From contig SUZQ01000018.1 of NCBI GenBank assembly GCA_015059875.1, positions 1-32,085 of the forward strand: 32,085 nucleotides of DNA, written 5' to 3'. The translations under genes were made by a program, and so were the position numbers. Positions 23,020-31,898 of this stretch are shown here, one piece after another (positions within the stretch are counted from its first letter, which is position 1; the number at the start of each line of letters is the position of its first letter). The notes beneath the pieces were generated by a model, which worked only from the letters and a program-made list of their open reading frames with translations, ran no database searches and had not been told where the DNA came from. Source of the stretch: Rikenellaceae bacterium. GTDB lineage: Bacteria > Bacteroidota > Bacteroidia > Bacteroidales > Rikenellaceae.

Positions 23020-24216
23020 ATGAATTTGAGAAAACTATTATTGGCTATTTCGGTGGTGTTGGCTTCGACCAGCATCGCTGTAGCTCAGCAGAGCAAGACT
23101 GATAGCTCGGTTGAGTTCCGTCCAAACTGGAACATCCAGTTGCAGGGTGGAGCTGCCTACACTCTTGGTGAGGCTAAATTTGGTAAACTTATTTCGCCTG
23201 CAGTATATTTCAATGCTGGCTATAAGTTCCATTCGATGCTCGGAGTGCGAGTAGGTGTAGGTGGTTGGCAGGCAAAGGGTGGTGCTACTCTGCTTGACGC
23301 CGTTTACAAGTATAACTTCGTACAGGGTAATGCAGATTTCATGCTCGACCTTAGCTCGATGATCGGTGGCTTCAACCATCGTCGCGTTGCAAATGTCTAT
23401 ATGTTTGCAGGTGTTGGCGTGATTGGCGCATTTAACAACAAGCAGGCTGTTGCTCTTGCTGATAGCTATGTATTCGATTATCTCTGGACAGGTTCGAAGT
23501 GTTTCGCAGCTGGTCGTTTCGGTGTTGGTATCGACTTCCGTTGCAGCGATCGTTTCTCTGTAGGTCTTGAGGGAAATGCAAACTTTATGTCGGATAAGTT
23601 CAACTCGAAGAAGGCAAAGAATGTTGACTGGAACTTCAACCTCCTCGCAGGTGTCTCTTACCGTTTCGGAAAGAACTATCAGCCATCTAAGGCTTACGAG
23701 GCTAAGATGAAGGAGGAGGCTGCTCGTGCTGCTGCTGAGAAGGCTGCTGCTGCAAAGCGTGCCGAGGAGGCTCGTCTTGCTGCCGAGAGAGCTGCTGCTG
23801 AGAAGGCTGCTGCAGAGAAGAAGCTCGCTGCTGAGAAGCTTGCTGCTGAGCAGAGAATTGCTGCCGAGAAGGCTGCTAAGCGTGCTGCAATTGCAAAGGC
23901 TAACTCAATCGAGTGTAACTTCCTTATCGGTTCTTACAAGATTCGCACTCAGGAGGGTAAGAAGATTGACAACTTGGCTAAGTGGCTCAACGAGAATAAG
24001 GACTATACAGTTCTTGTAGTTGGATACGCTGACAAGCACACTGGAACTCCAAAGTTGAATATGGAGCTTTCAAAGAATCGTGCAAATGCAGTTCAGAAGC
24101 GTTTGGTTTCGAAAGGCGTAGAGGCTAATCGTATCGCTGTTGACGCTAAGGGTGATACCGAGCAGCCATTTGCAGAGCCAGAGCGTAACCGTGTAGTACT
24201 TTGCATCGTTCAATAA
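23020..24216 (+). CDS. OmpA-family outer-membrane protein with Ala/Lys/Glu-rich linker
   Basis: I start at ATG 23020 (398 aa), where the signal peptide begins (MNLRKLLLAISVVLASTSIAVAQ); a TTG four codons upstream is less likely. Residues about 35-220 form an eight-stranded barrel (WNIQLQGGAAYTLG, then FNLLAGVSYRFG). Residues 226-294 are a charged helical linker of repeating Ala-Ala-Glu-Lys. Residues 297-398 are an OmpA C-terminal domain, with Asp338 (VGYAD) and Arg354 (LSKNRA) in the peptidoglycan-binding positions. It probably ties the outer membrane to the cell wall. The next gene is 96 bp away with no clear promoter or terminator between, so the two may share a transcript. Confidence 0.93.
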   Translation: MNLRKLLLAISVVLASTSIAVAQQSKTDSSVEFRPNWNIQLQGGAAYTLGEAKFGKLISPAVYFNAGYKFHSMLGVRVGVGGWQAKGGATLLDAVYKYNFVQGNADFMLDLSSMIGGFNHRRVANVYMFAGVGVIGAFNNKQAVALADSYVFDYLWTGSKCFAAGRFGVGIDFRCSDRFSVGLEGNANFMSDKFNSKKAKNVDWNFNLLAGVSYRFGKNYQPSKAYEAKMKEEAARAAAEKAAAAKRAEEARLAAERAAAEKAAAEKKLAAEKLAAEQRIAAEKAAKRAAIAKANSIECNFLIGSYKIRTQEGKKIDNLAKWLNENKDYTVLVVGYADKHTGTPKLNMELSKNRANAVQKRLVSKGVEANRIAVDAKGDTEQPFAEPERNRVVLCIVQ

Positions 24217-24312
24217 TAGTACCTATATGTAATATAACGCTGGATAAGATTTATATTATCATATTATCGTTTAACAATTTTACTTATTTATTAATTTAAT
24301 TTTTCTAATCGT

Positions 24313-27300
24313 ATGAAAACCAATTTTTCAAATTTCGTGAAGTTGTTCCTCGCTGGAGCATCTTTGCTCGCGGTTGGATGTACCGATTATGGTCAGGATA
24401 TTCAGAACTTGAATGACCGTATTGATGATCTCCAAACCGATGTAATTGATCCGCTTGCGGTTGATCTTGAGGCAGTTAAGGCTGATCTTGCTGCTGCTAA
24501 GACTGACCTTCAGGCTAAGATCGATGCAAACAAGGCTTTGATTGACGGTTTGACTGACGAGCTTGCTACTGCAAAGTCGAACATCAAGGCAAATGCTGAT
24601 GCTATTGCAGCTGCTCAGGGCGACATTGACAACCTTGAGAAGGCAGTTGAGACTATCAACGGTCAGATTGATAACTTGGATAAGGCTGTTGAGGGCTTGA
24701 AGAAGCAGGATGAGGTATTTGCTAAGGACATTGCGGACTTGAAGACCGCAGTTGCAAACAACGCTGCTGAGATTGCTGCAAACAAGCAGGATATCGCAAA
24801 CTTGACTAAGAAGGTTGACGATCACCTTGCAGCTTACGCTCTCTTCGTAGAGAAGGTTGATGCTAAGTTCATCGCACTCGACAAGGAGATTGAGGCATTG
24901 AAGGCTAAGGATGCTCAGATTGATGAGGCTATCAAGGCATTGCAGGATAAGGATCTCGAGCTTGAGGGCAAGATCAACGCTTTGCAGGATGCTTATACAC
25001 TTCTTGAGGGCCGTGTTTCTACAATTGAGCAGGAGTTTGCTGATCACTTGGCAGCTTTTGCTGCTGTTGTTGATCGCGTTTCTAAGCTCGAGGCTGGTCA
25101 CGATGCACAGCAGATTCTTATTGAGGCTAACCAGCAGGCTATTAAGAACCTTCAGGATGAGCTCGCTAAGACTAATGGTCGCGTAGCTACATTGGAGGCT
25201 GGTCTTGAGCAGCAGAAGAAGGATCTTGCTGCTGCAAAGAAGGAGCTTCAGGATAACATCGACGCTCTTGATGTTAAGTTGTCTGACTACATCACTAAGA
25301 ACGATGCAGCTGTTAAGGCTAACGCTGATGCTATCAAGAAGCTTAATGATGATCTCACTGCTCTTGAGACTAAGTTGACTAACTTGATCAACTCTGTTCA
25401 GGAAGCTCTTCAGAAGCAGATCGACGCTATCAAGGGTGATTTGAGCGCATTGAAGGGCCGTATCCAGAGCTTGGTATTCGTTCCTGAGCATGTTGATGGT
25501 GCTGCTACTATCCACTGGGCTCAGCTTGGTAACACTCTTGTTGAGGGTCAGAGCGTTCTCCTTTATCAGGTTTATCCTGCTGAGTGCGCTGCTGCTGTTG
25601 AGGCTGAGGAGTTACAGTTCGTATTTACTGAGGAGTTGGCAACATCTCGTGCTAATGCTCCTGTTCTTGAGGTAGTTAATGTTGCTCCAGTAGCTAAGAA
25701 GGAGGGTGTTATTGCAGTTACTGTAAACGCTCGTAACCTTGGTGCTGATTTCTATGCAGGTAGTGTTAAGTACGCTGTTTCGCTTGTTCTTGCTAATAAG
25801 ACTGCAAACATCGCTTCTTGCTATGTAAATCTTGCTCCTGCTACCGCAGATCAGCTCGATGTTAAGTTGATCAACGACACTGCTGAGCAGTACAAGATTG
25901 AGTATGTTGATACTAAGACTGCTCATGTAATTTTGCCTGACCACAAGTATGCTTTCTCGATTAATGGTGAGGGTGCTTACACTATCGAGGGTATGCTCGA
26001 GAAGGGTTATGTAATCACTGTTGAGAAGGCTGCTCCAACTTATGCAGTTAATGATGCTCAGTTGCCAAATGTATTCAAGAATGTAGTTGACGAGTCAAAC
26101 CCTTACTTGAACTTTGTTACTGTAAGTATCGATCCTAATAAGGTTACTAAGGATTCTGTAGGTCTTGTTGAGACTGTTACATATTCTTACAATGTATGTG
26201 GTAAGACTCTTACTGCAAGCGCAACTGTACGCATCGTTAAGATTCAGCGTGCAATCGAGATGAAGGGTGCTGATATCGTTTGGACATATTCGCAGGATGC
26301 TATGAGCGATGCAGGTCTTGAGCTTACAAACTCGACTGATGTTGCTACTATTGTATCTCACACTCTTCCAGCTGATGTAACTTACGAGAATGTTCTCGCT
26401 GTTGCTCCTACTGTAACAGTTACTGTAGATGGTAAGGAGGATAAGAATGTAACTGCAATTATTGGTGGAACTACTGATGAGCCTACTATCGCTCTCTCTA
26501 ACTTTGCATGGGGTAAGACTTACACTATTACAGCTCTCTACGAGTTGTCGAGCATCGATGTAACTCTCACTGCTACAGTTAACACTATTGACCGTTTGCG
26601 TACTCCTGTTGTTTATGATCTCTCTAAGGATCAGTGGCAACTCACCAAGGCATTCGTTAACGACGGAAATGTATCGAAGACTAAGCCTGAGGCTTTGGAG
26701 GCATTGTTAGCTATTTTGGAGGGTGACGATGAGTACACTAACTACGATTTGACAGCAGCTAAGCTTCTTGAGGATATTTTCGTTAAGAAGACTAAGACTG
26801 AGGTAAATAAGGCTAATGGTGAAGAGGAGTCTACTACTAAGTTGCAGTTCGTTAATAACGGTTCTCAGATTGAGTCGGTTTATGCACTTGCAGACTATAC
26901 TCCAAATGTTCCTGCTGCTATCGATTATGTATACGAGGTAACTACTTGGTATGGTCAGAAGTTTACTTTCAAGAAGAACTTGAATATCGGTTTGACCGCA
27001 GTTGATTACGCTCTTAATGCTGAGGATAAGACTCTTGAGCATGAACTTGATTTCAGTACTAATCCTGCTGAGTCGTTGGCTCCAATTTATGATAAATTGT
27101 TGGCTCAGGAACCAGTAACTGTTGACAAGAATGACTTTACTGCAGATGAGTACTTGAAGTTGATCTTTGTAGATAAGAAGGCTGACAACTTGGCAGAGGC
27201 TAACCTTGTTTCTACAGTTGCTAGGAAAACTAATAAAGCAGATCTTAGCAATGCTGTTTTGGATAATACTAAGTTAGTTATTGATAATGTAGCTGGAAAT

Positions 27301-28440
27301 GTAGTAAATGCAAAGTATAGTTATAAAGATTTTACTACAACTCCGGAGAAGGTGGTATACACATACAGCTATAAAACTTGGTATGGTCAGGAGATTACCC
27401 TCTCGAAGGTGATCAAGATCGATCTTCCTACCAAATTCAACTTCTGGAGAGTTCCAGAGTGGGTTTATGTGGATACTACTAATGATACTGGTTGGTATTA
27501 CTCTAAGGTGCTCGCAGATTACAAGTACTATATGAACAACTATAGCTCGTTGGATTTGTTTAGCACGAAGAATGTAGATATGGCTACAGCATTTGATGTT
27601 AGAATTGGCGGAGAGAATGGTCAGAAACTCGTTCATGAGAATGCAAGTGATGCTGTTGTAACCTATCCATTGTTGTCTGATTACAATTTGTCTATGGAGT
27701 TTGAACTTGAGGAGAGCGGCCTTGTAAGTAGTTTTGCTAACTACGAGTTACATTACGCTGATTATGATCGTGTTAGCGTACCTGTAAAGGGTAGACTCTT
27801 CTATGAGGTATGCGTTGGTAGTACTACTGAGAAATTCGAGCTGACTACAAACTTTACCACTGATGAGAAGTATGTGAATTATGTAGTTAAGCGCCATGAG
27901 TTCCTTAAGGAGCCTACAGCTGCAAACCAGCAGCTCACAATTGCAAATGCGAAGACATATAAGGTTCAAACTTTGGCGTTCATTGATGTAATGGATATTC
28001 GTGAATATCCAGCTGATTCTTATAGCCTTATCCAATATACTGTAGGTGGAGAAACTCTCTATAATCGTGATGTAGCACTTGATAAGTTGGCTGCTGCTAA
28101 ACTGGATATTGACTATACTAATATTACTGCTGAGATAAATGTCGGTGACGACACTAATGGATTCATGCAAAAGGATTATGGCAATGGAACAAAGCATAAT
28201 GCATTGACAGCTTATCAGCCTCTTGAAATTAAGTCGGCGATGTTGACTAAGCTACCTTCTGGTTTGGAGAATAAGATCCGCTATAATCAAGCTGCACATG
28301 AGTTGGTAGTGGATGCTACTGCTCAGTTGAATCTTACTGGTCCTCAGGATATTAAGATTCGCGTTGAGTTCATATACTATGGAAAGGTATATAAGAGTAC
28401 TGAGTTGACTATTACCCTTAGAGAGTTGTCGCTTCAGTAA
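24313..28440 (+). CDS. Large lipoprotein with coiled-coil stalk and beta-rich body (PL29 N-terminal-like)
   Basis: The protein is 1375 aa. A lipoprotein signal ends in AVGC (Cys23). Residues about 27-390 are a near-continuous coiled coil with heptads of Leu/Ile/Val and many Asp, Lys and Gln (DDLQTDVIDPLAVDLEAVKA, later KNLQDELAKTNGRVATLEAG). If one rod, it would be about 50 nm long (0.15 nm per residue). The remaining 980 residues are beta-rich. Two matching modules about 144 residues apart share TWYGQ (about residues 878 and 1021), so the body contains internal repeats. N-terminal coiled coils of this kind are known in Bacteroidota lipoproteins annotated as PL29 N-terminal-like, but no lyase core is recognisable. 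It is probably surface-exposed and highly expressed. The codon bias is strong except near the 3' end, where AGG, TTA, AAA and AAT appear more often. Confidence 0.8.
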   Translation: MKTNFSNFVKLFLAGASLLAVGCTDYGQDIQNLNDRIDDLQTDVIDPLAVDLEAVKADLAAAKTDLQAKIDANKALIDGLTDELATAKSNIKANADAIAAAQGDIDNLEKAVETINGQIDNLDKAVEGLKKQDEVFAKDIADLKTAVANNAAEIAANKQDIANLTKKVDDHLAAYALFVEKVDAKFIALDKEIEALKAKDAQIDEAIKALQDKDLELEGKINALQDAYTLLEGRVSTIEQEFADHLAAFAAVVDRVSKLEAGHDAQQILIEANQQAIKNLQDELAKTNGRVATLEAGLEQQKKDLAAAKKELQDNIDALDVKLSDYITKNDAAVKANADAIKKLNDDLTALETKLTNLINSVQEALQKQIDAIKGDLSALKGRIQSLVFVPEHVDGAATIHWAQLGNTLVEGQSVLLYQVYPAECAAAVEAEELQFVFTEELATSRANAPVLEVVNVAPVAKKEGVIAVTVNARNLGADFYAGSVKYAVSLVLANKTANIASCYVNLAPATADQLDVKLINDTAEQYKIEYVDTKTAHVILPDHKYAFSINGEGAYTIEGMLEKGYVITVEKAAPTYAVNDAQLPNVFKNVVDESNPYLNFVTVSIDPNKVTKDSVGLVETVTYSYNVCGKTLTASATVRIVKIQRAIEMKGADIVWTYSQDAMSDAGLELTNSTDVATIVSHTLPADVTYENVLAVAPTVTVTVDGKEDKNVTAIIGGTTDEPTIALSNFAWGKTYTITALYELSSIDVTLTATVNTIDRLRTPVVYDLSKDQWQLTKAFVNDGNVSKTKPEALEALLAILEGDDEYTNYDLTAAKLLEDIFVKKTKTEVNKANGEEESTTKLQFVNNGSQIESVYALADYTPNVPAAIDYVYEVTTWYGQKFTFKKNLNIGLTAVDYALNAEDKTLEHELDFSTNPAESLAPIYDKLLAQEPVTVDKNDFTADEYLKLIFVDKKADNLAEANLVSTVARKTNKADLSNAVLDNTKLVIDNVAGNVVNAKYSYKDFTTTPEKVVYTYSYKTWYGQEITLSKVIKIDLPTKFNFWRVPEWVYVDTTNDTGWYYSKVLADYKYYMNNYSSLDLFSTKNVDMATAFDVRIGGENGQKLVHENASDAVVTYPLLSDYNLSMEFELEESGLVSSFANYELHYADYDRVSVPVKGRLFYEVCVGSTTEKFELTTNFTTDEKYVNYVVKRHEFLKEPTAANQQLTIANAKTYKVQTLAFIDVMDIREYPADSYSLIQYTVGGETLYNRDVALDKLAAAKLDIDYTNITAEINVGDDTNGFMQKDYGNGTKHNALTAYQPLEIKSAMLTKLPSGLENKIRYNQAAHELVVDATAQLNLTGPQDIKIRVEFIYYGKVYKSTELTITLRELSLQ

Positions 28441-28469
28441 TTCTTAACGATTTAATTCATTAAGGTCAA

Positions 28470-28499
28470 GGAGGTCGGGTATTCCCGACCTCCTTTTTT
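28470..28499 (+). terminator. Intrinsic terminator of the stalk lipoprotein
   Basis: GGAGGTCGGG and CCCGACCTCC form a perfect 10-bp stem with a TATT loop, followed by six T residues (28494-28499). Confidence 0.93.
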
Positions 28500-28573
28500 G
28501 TTTGTGCTTGCCATTTCATTGATTCTTTCTGCGCTTTTCTGCTGTCGATGCAGGGAAGTCAGAAATTTTTTAC

Positions 28574-28581
28574 TATCTTTA
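28574..28581 (+). promoter_or_regulatory. Imperfect -7 box of dprA
   Basis: TATCTTTA differs from TAnnTTTG at the last base and lies 40 bp before the dprA start. No TTG is seen at the expected spacing. Confidence 0.3.
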
Positions 28582-28621
28582 CACTGCGTAAGGGCGGTTT
28601 TTCCTTGCGGTGGTGGATGAT

Positions 28622-29725
28622 ATGATACTCGATGAAATTGCTTTGACTTTTGTGCGGAAGCTCGGCTCGAAAGGTGTTGCGCACCTTATCGATCTCTACA
28701 AAAATGCCGAGCGCATATATTCCGAGCCCGAATTTCGTCTTATTATCTGCGCGGAGCTACGCGACGATATCGTAGCGCAGATTCTCCATAAAGAGGGCTA
28801 CGCCAACGCTGAGCGCGAATTGAAGTACTGCGAGGAGAACGGCATAAAGGCAATCGCCTCGAACGATCCCGACTATCCTCAGCGTCTGCGCGAAATTCCC
28901 GACAGACCACACATCCTCTACTATATGGGCGATATCACAGCCCTCTCGTCGCCACATGTCCTCTCGATTGTCGGCACGCGCAGCATAAGTGCCTATGGCG
29001 AAACGGTTTGCGCCCGTTTTATAACGGAGTTGGCTCAGCTGTTTCCCGATTTGGTGGTTGTGAGTGGTTTAGCATTTGGTGTTGATGCTGCTGTGCATCA
29101 CGCTGCATTGGCTGCTGGAATACGCACAGTCGGCGTTGTAGCGAATAAACTTCCCGATATAACCCCCTCGCAACATCGTAAACTCGCAAAGGATATAATC
29201 GAGCATGGTGGTGCGATTATCACTGAAATTTCATCGCAAACCAAGCAAAACGGTGCGTTCTACATACCTCGCAACCGAATTATCGCGGGCGTTGCGGATG
29301 GCTTGTTCGTCGTGGAGTCGCCCGCAAACGGAGGCTCGCTCTCGACGGTTAAGGCGGCAGATGCCTATTCGCGAACTATTATGGCCGTGCCTGGGCGTGT
29401 TACAGATGCGCGTTCGGAGGGTACAAACCACTTGATAAAGACCAACATTGCGCAACTTGTCACCTCGCCACGCGATATTGCCGAGGCGTTGGGGTGGGAG
29501 ATTGTGGGCGCAATGCCTGAGAAGATGCACTACGAGCCGCGCGAAGCAAATTCTAAAGAGAGTGCTGTGCTGGAGCTGCTTGCCGACGACTCTGATGGCT
29601 TATCACTCGAAGCGATAGCCAATAAAACGGGGATGTCGGTATCGGAGACGAGTGCTGTTTTGTTGAATATGGAGCTGTCGGGAGTAGTGCGACAATTACC
29701 TGGTAAAATCTATGTAATATGCTGA
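28622..29725 (+). CDS. dprA: DNA-processing protein DprA
   Basis: I prefer ATG 28622 (367 aa); two in-frame GTG codons at 28610 and 28613 would add only four residues. DprA loads RecA on incoming single-stranded DNA in transformation. The Rossmann core has GTRSISAYG (118-126), SGLAFGVDAAVHH (148-160) and RNRIIAGVADG (217-227), as in other DprA proteins. An N-terminal helical region (about 1-80) precedes it, and a C-terminal winged-helix domain (about 310-367, ESAVLELLADDSDGLSLEAI) follows. The tatD start overlaps its stop by 7 nt, so these are translationally coupled. Other competence genes are not in the window, so whether the organism is competent is unknown. Confidence 0.96.
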   Translation: MILDEIALTFVRKLGSKGVAHLIDLYKNAERIYSEPEFRLIICAELRDDIVAQILHKEGYANAERELKYCEENGIKAIASNDPDYPQRLREIPDRPHILYYMGDITALSSPHVLSIVGTRSISAYGETVCARFITELAQLFPDLVVVSGLAFGVDAAVHHAALAAGIRTVGVVANKLPDITPSQHRKLAKDIIEHGGAIITEISSQTKQNGAFYIPRNRIIAGVADGLFVVESPANGGSLSTVKAADAYSRTIMAVPGRVTDARSEGTNHLIKTNIAQLVTSPRDIAEALGWEIVGAMPEKMHYEPREANSKESAVLELLADDSDGLSLEAIANKTGMSVSETSAVLLNMELSGVVRQLPGKIYVIC

Positions 29726-30507
29726 TAGACACACATTCACACATATACGACGAGGCGTTTGACGAGGATCGCGACGAGGTGGTTGAGCGAGCTGTAGCCG
29801 AGGGGGTGGAGCGAATTATTCTGCCCGCGATAGATGGTGAAAGTAATGAGCGATTGTTCGCGATGTGTCGCGATTACAAGGAGTTGGTTGTGCCGCTGAT
29901 GGGGCTGCATCCGACTTCGGTGAATGATAATCCTCGTTGGCGCGATGAGCTGGCAGAGGTGGAGCGACTGATCGAAAATCCTCCGCAGGGTGTGGAGCGT
30001 TTCTACGGAGTGGGGGAGATTGGACTTGACCTCTATTGGAGTCACGATTGGCAGGCGGAGCAGACTGAAGCGTTCAGGGCTCAGGTGGAGTTGGCTCTCG
30101 CGTACGATTTGCCGATTGTGGTGCATACGCGAGATGCGTGGGAGGAGATGGCGGCAATTGTCGAGGAGTATCGTGGTCGCGGTTTAAGAGGTGTTTTTCA
30201 CGCATTTTCTTCCGATGTTGCGATGTATGAGCGATTGCGCGAATGTGGCGATTTTCTCTTTGGCATAGGGGGTGTTGTGACCTTCAAAAAGAGCGCGTTG
30301 GCGGAGGTTGTTCGGGCGATGAGATTGGAGGATTTGGTGGTTGAAACGGATGCTCCGTATCTGACTCCTGCGCCGCATCGTGGAACGCGAAATGAGTCGT
30401 CGTATGTGCGATTTGTGGCGGCGAAAATCGCTGAGTTGCAGGGCGTTGATTATGAGCTGGTGGCGGAGCAGACTACGGCAAATGCAAAACGAATTTTTAG
30501 ATTATAA
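29719..30507 (+). CDS. TatD-family metal-dependent DNase
   Basis: The protein is 262 aa with the normal TatD fold (amidohydrolase-like TIM barrel). The metal ligands are His6 and His8 (DTHSHIYD), Glu100 (VGEIGLD), His136 (VVHTRDA), His161 (GVFHAFS) and Asp211 (ETDAPYL). TatD enzymes act as 3'-5' exonucleases or DNases in repair and DNA breakdown. Its start overlaps dprA by 7 nt, and the asparaginase gene follows after 6 bp, so three genes form one operon. The pairing with dprA is logical for DNA handling. Whether this is TatD or the close paralogue YcfH cannot be settled from sequence. Confidence 0.93.
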   Translation: MLIDTHSHIYDEAFDEDRDEVVERAVAEGVERIILPAIDGESNERLFAMCRDYKELVVPLMGLHPTSVNDNPRWRDELAEVERLIENPPQGVERFYGVGEIGLDLYWSHDWQAEQTEAFRAQVELALAYDLPIVVHTRDAWEEMAAIVEEYRGRGLRGVFHAFSSDVAMYERLRECGDFLFGIGGVVTFKKSALAEVVRAMRLEDLVVETDAPYLTPAPHRGTRNESSYVRFVAAKIAELQGVDYELVAEQTTANAKRIFRL

Positions 30508-30513
30508 CGAGAT

Positions 30514-31542
30514 ATGAAGAGGTCTTCGATTTTAATTATCTATACGGGTGGAACAATCGGTATGCGTCGCAACGAAAACGGCACGCTTGTTCCGTTCGAT
30601 TTTAACACCATCGAGCAGGAGTTCCCTGCGGTGCGAAATCTCAATGTCGATATTTCGGTGCATAAGATGGAGCCGATAGACTCCTCGAATGTTACGCCGG
30701 CGCGATGGAGCGAGTTGGCGCATATTATTGCCAATAACTACACCGATTATGATGGTTTTGTTGTGCTGCATGGTACGGATACGATGTCGTATACAGCCTC
30801 AGCGTTGAGTTTTATGCTCGATAATTTGTCGAAGCCCGTGATCTTTACAGGCAGTCAGATTCCGATGGGAATTTTGCGCACCGATGGTCGCGAGAATCTC
30901 ATTACCGCGATAGAGTTGGCGGCGGCTACGGATGCGCAGGGGGATGCTCTTGTGCCTGAAGTTGCACTCTATTTTCAGAATAGGCTTTTCCGTGCAAATC
31001 GCACTTCGAAGCACTCTGCGGAGGCGTTGAGCGCATTTGAGTCGCGTAATTTGCCACCATTGGCGGAGGTGGGTGTGAATATTGTTTACAATTACTCGGT
31101 CATCTCTAAACCGTGCGTGAAAGATGCTCCTTTGCAAGTGAAGGATAGGCTGGATAAGAATATCATCATTGTGAAACTATTTCCTGGCTTGTCGCACGAG
31201 TCGTTTAAGGCGATGCTCTCGATTGAGGGTGTTCGTGGAGTGGTGCTTGAGACCTACGGAACGGGAAATGCCCCTACGGCAGAGTGGTTTATCAACACTT
31301 TGCGCGAGGTTATAGCGCGAGGGGTTGCGGTTGTGAATATCACGCAGTGTCAGGGTGGAGCTGTGGCGATGCAGCTCTACGAGACGGGACGACAACTGCA
31401 AGAGGCAGGTGTGATTTGCGGATATGATATGACCTCGGAGGCGGCAGTTACGAAGCTGATGTGGCTGCTCGGTCAAGAGTTGTCGAATGAGGAGATCGCT
31501 GCGGCTATGGAGAGGTCACTGCGTGGCGAGCTTACAAATTAA
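30514..31542 (+). CDS. ansA: Type I (cytoplasmic) L-asparaginase
   Basis: The protein is 342 aa, the length of cytoplasmic asparaginases of the E. coli AnsA type. It hydrolyses asparagine to aspartate and ammonia. The first catalytic Thr is Thr14 in IYTGGTIG. The second site is Thr88/Asp89 in HGTDTMSYT, with Lys166 (ANRTSKHSA) completing the triad. There is no signal peptide, consistent with a cytoplasmic enzyme. It is the third gene of the dprA-tatD operon, 6 bp after tatD. Its 3' region runs into an inverted repeat with the initiator tRNA, and I see no separate plus-strand terminator. The link to DNA genes is probably only positional. Confidence 0.93.
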   Translation: MKRSSILIIYTGGTIGMRRNENGTLVPFDFNTIEQEFPAVRNLNVDISVHKMEPIDSSNVTPARWSELAHIIANNYTDYDGFVVLHGTDTMSYTASALSFMLDNLSKPVIFTGSQIPMGILRTDGRENLITAIELAAATDAQGDALVPEVALYFQNRLFRANRTSKHSAEALSAFESRNLPPLAEVGVNIVYNYSVISKPCVKDAPLQVKDRLDKNIIIVKLFPGLSHESFKAMLSIEGVRGVVLETYGTGNAPTAEWFINTLREVIARGVAVVNITQCQGGAVAMQLYETGRQLQEAGVICGYDMTSEAAVTKLMWLLGQELSNEEIAAAMERSLRGELTN

Positions 31543-31569
31543 TGAGGAGATGCCTCTTCTCTGTTGTAA

Positions 31570-31652
31570 GGTTTGAGTCCTCCTCCCGCAACAAAAAACG
31601 AGAGACAATCTTTCGACTATCTCTCGTGAGTTGCGGGAGGAGGACTCGAACC
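31570..31652. repeat. Inverted repeat containing the tRNA 3' end
   Basis: Plus-strand 31570-31592 matches the minus-strand 3' end of the tRNA (31652-31630) at 22 of 23 positions. Between them sits the terminator hairpin, so the whole is one long palindrome. Confidence 0.85.
31593..31627 (-). terminator. Terminator of the initiator tRNA
   Basis: On the minus strand ACGAGAGA (31627-31620) pairs with TCTCTCGT (31605-31598), followed by T residues (31597-31593). A few more pairs form next to the loop. Confidence 0.85.
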
Positions 31653-31704
31653 TCCGACCTCCGGGTTATGAGCCCGGCAAGCTAACCAGCTGCTCCACCC
31701 CGCG
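31631..31704 (-). tRNA. Initiator tRNA-fMet (anticodon CAT)
   Basis: The RNA is 74 nt without an encoded CCA. The acceptor is CGCGGGG with TCCCGCA, so position 1 (C) and 72 (A) do not pair, the hallmark of bacterial initiator tRNA. The anticodon stem carries three G-C pairs (CCGGG CTCATAA CCCGG). The D-arm (GAGC ... GCTT), the T-arm (GGAGG TTCGAGT CCTCC) and discriminator A73 are normal. I call fMet rather than elongator Met. The transcript probably starts about 37 nt upstream and ends at the terminator just downstream. Confidence 0.95.
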
Positions 31705-31747
31705 ATGTATCTTTACTTAAAAATAAGTTCCTCGCGTTTTGCGATTG

Positions 31748-31779
31748 CAAAGGTATGGCAAAAAAATGAAACTTCCAAA
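31748..31779 (-). promoter_or_regulatory. Promoter of the initiator tRNA
   Basis: On the minus strand TTTG (31779-31776), a 20-nt spacer and TACCTTTG (31755-31748). It has the same spacing as the BACON and OmpA promoters. Confidence 0.7.
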
Positions 31780-31867
31780 TCTCCATCCAAAATAATTCAA
31801 AAATCGCACCATCGCTACACCCTTTTATAGCGTCAATTCGCTGATTTTTTGCGTTTTTTGTGTAAAA

Positions 31868-31898
31868 TTATCAATTATCAATTGTCAATTGTCAATTT
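31868..31898 (+). repeat. AATTRTC tandem repeat before rpsO
   Basis: TTATCAATTATCAATTG is followed by two more TCAATT units. It overlaps the promoter's TTG (31882-31884). Confidence 0.65.

Noticed and set aside
24328..25515. 395-codon frame antisense to the coiled-coil region
   Set aside because: Its Leu/Ser-rich translation is what the reverse of a biased, repetitive coiled-coil gene gives. Other long antisense frames (9871-10929, 17643-18791, 21467-22495) are similar.
31570..31652. tRNA attachment site of an integrative element
   Set aside because: The duplicate is inverted and 60 bp away, with no integrase or cargo. Integration duplicates are direct repeats.
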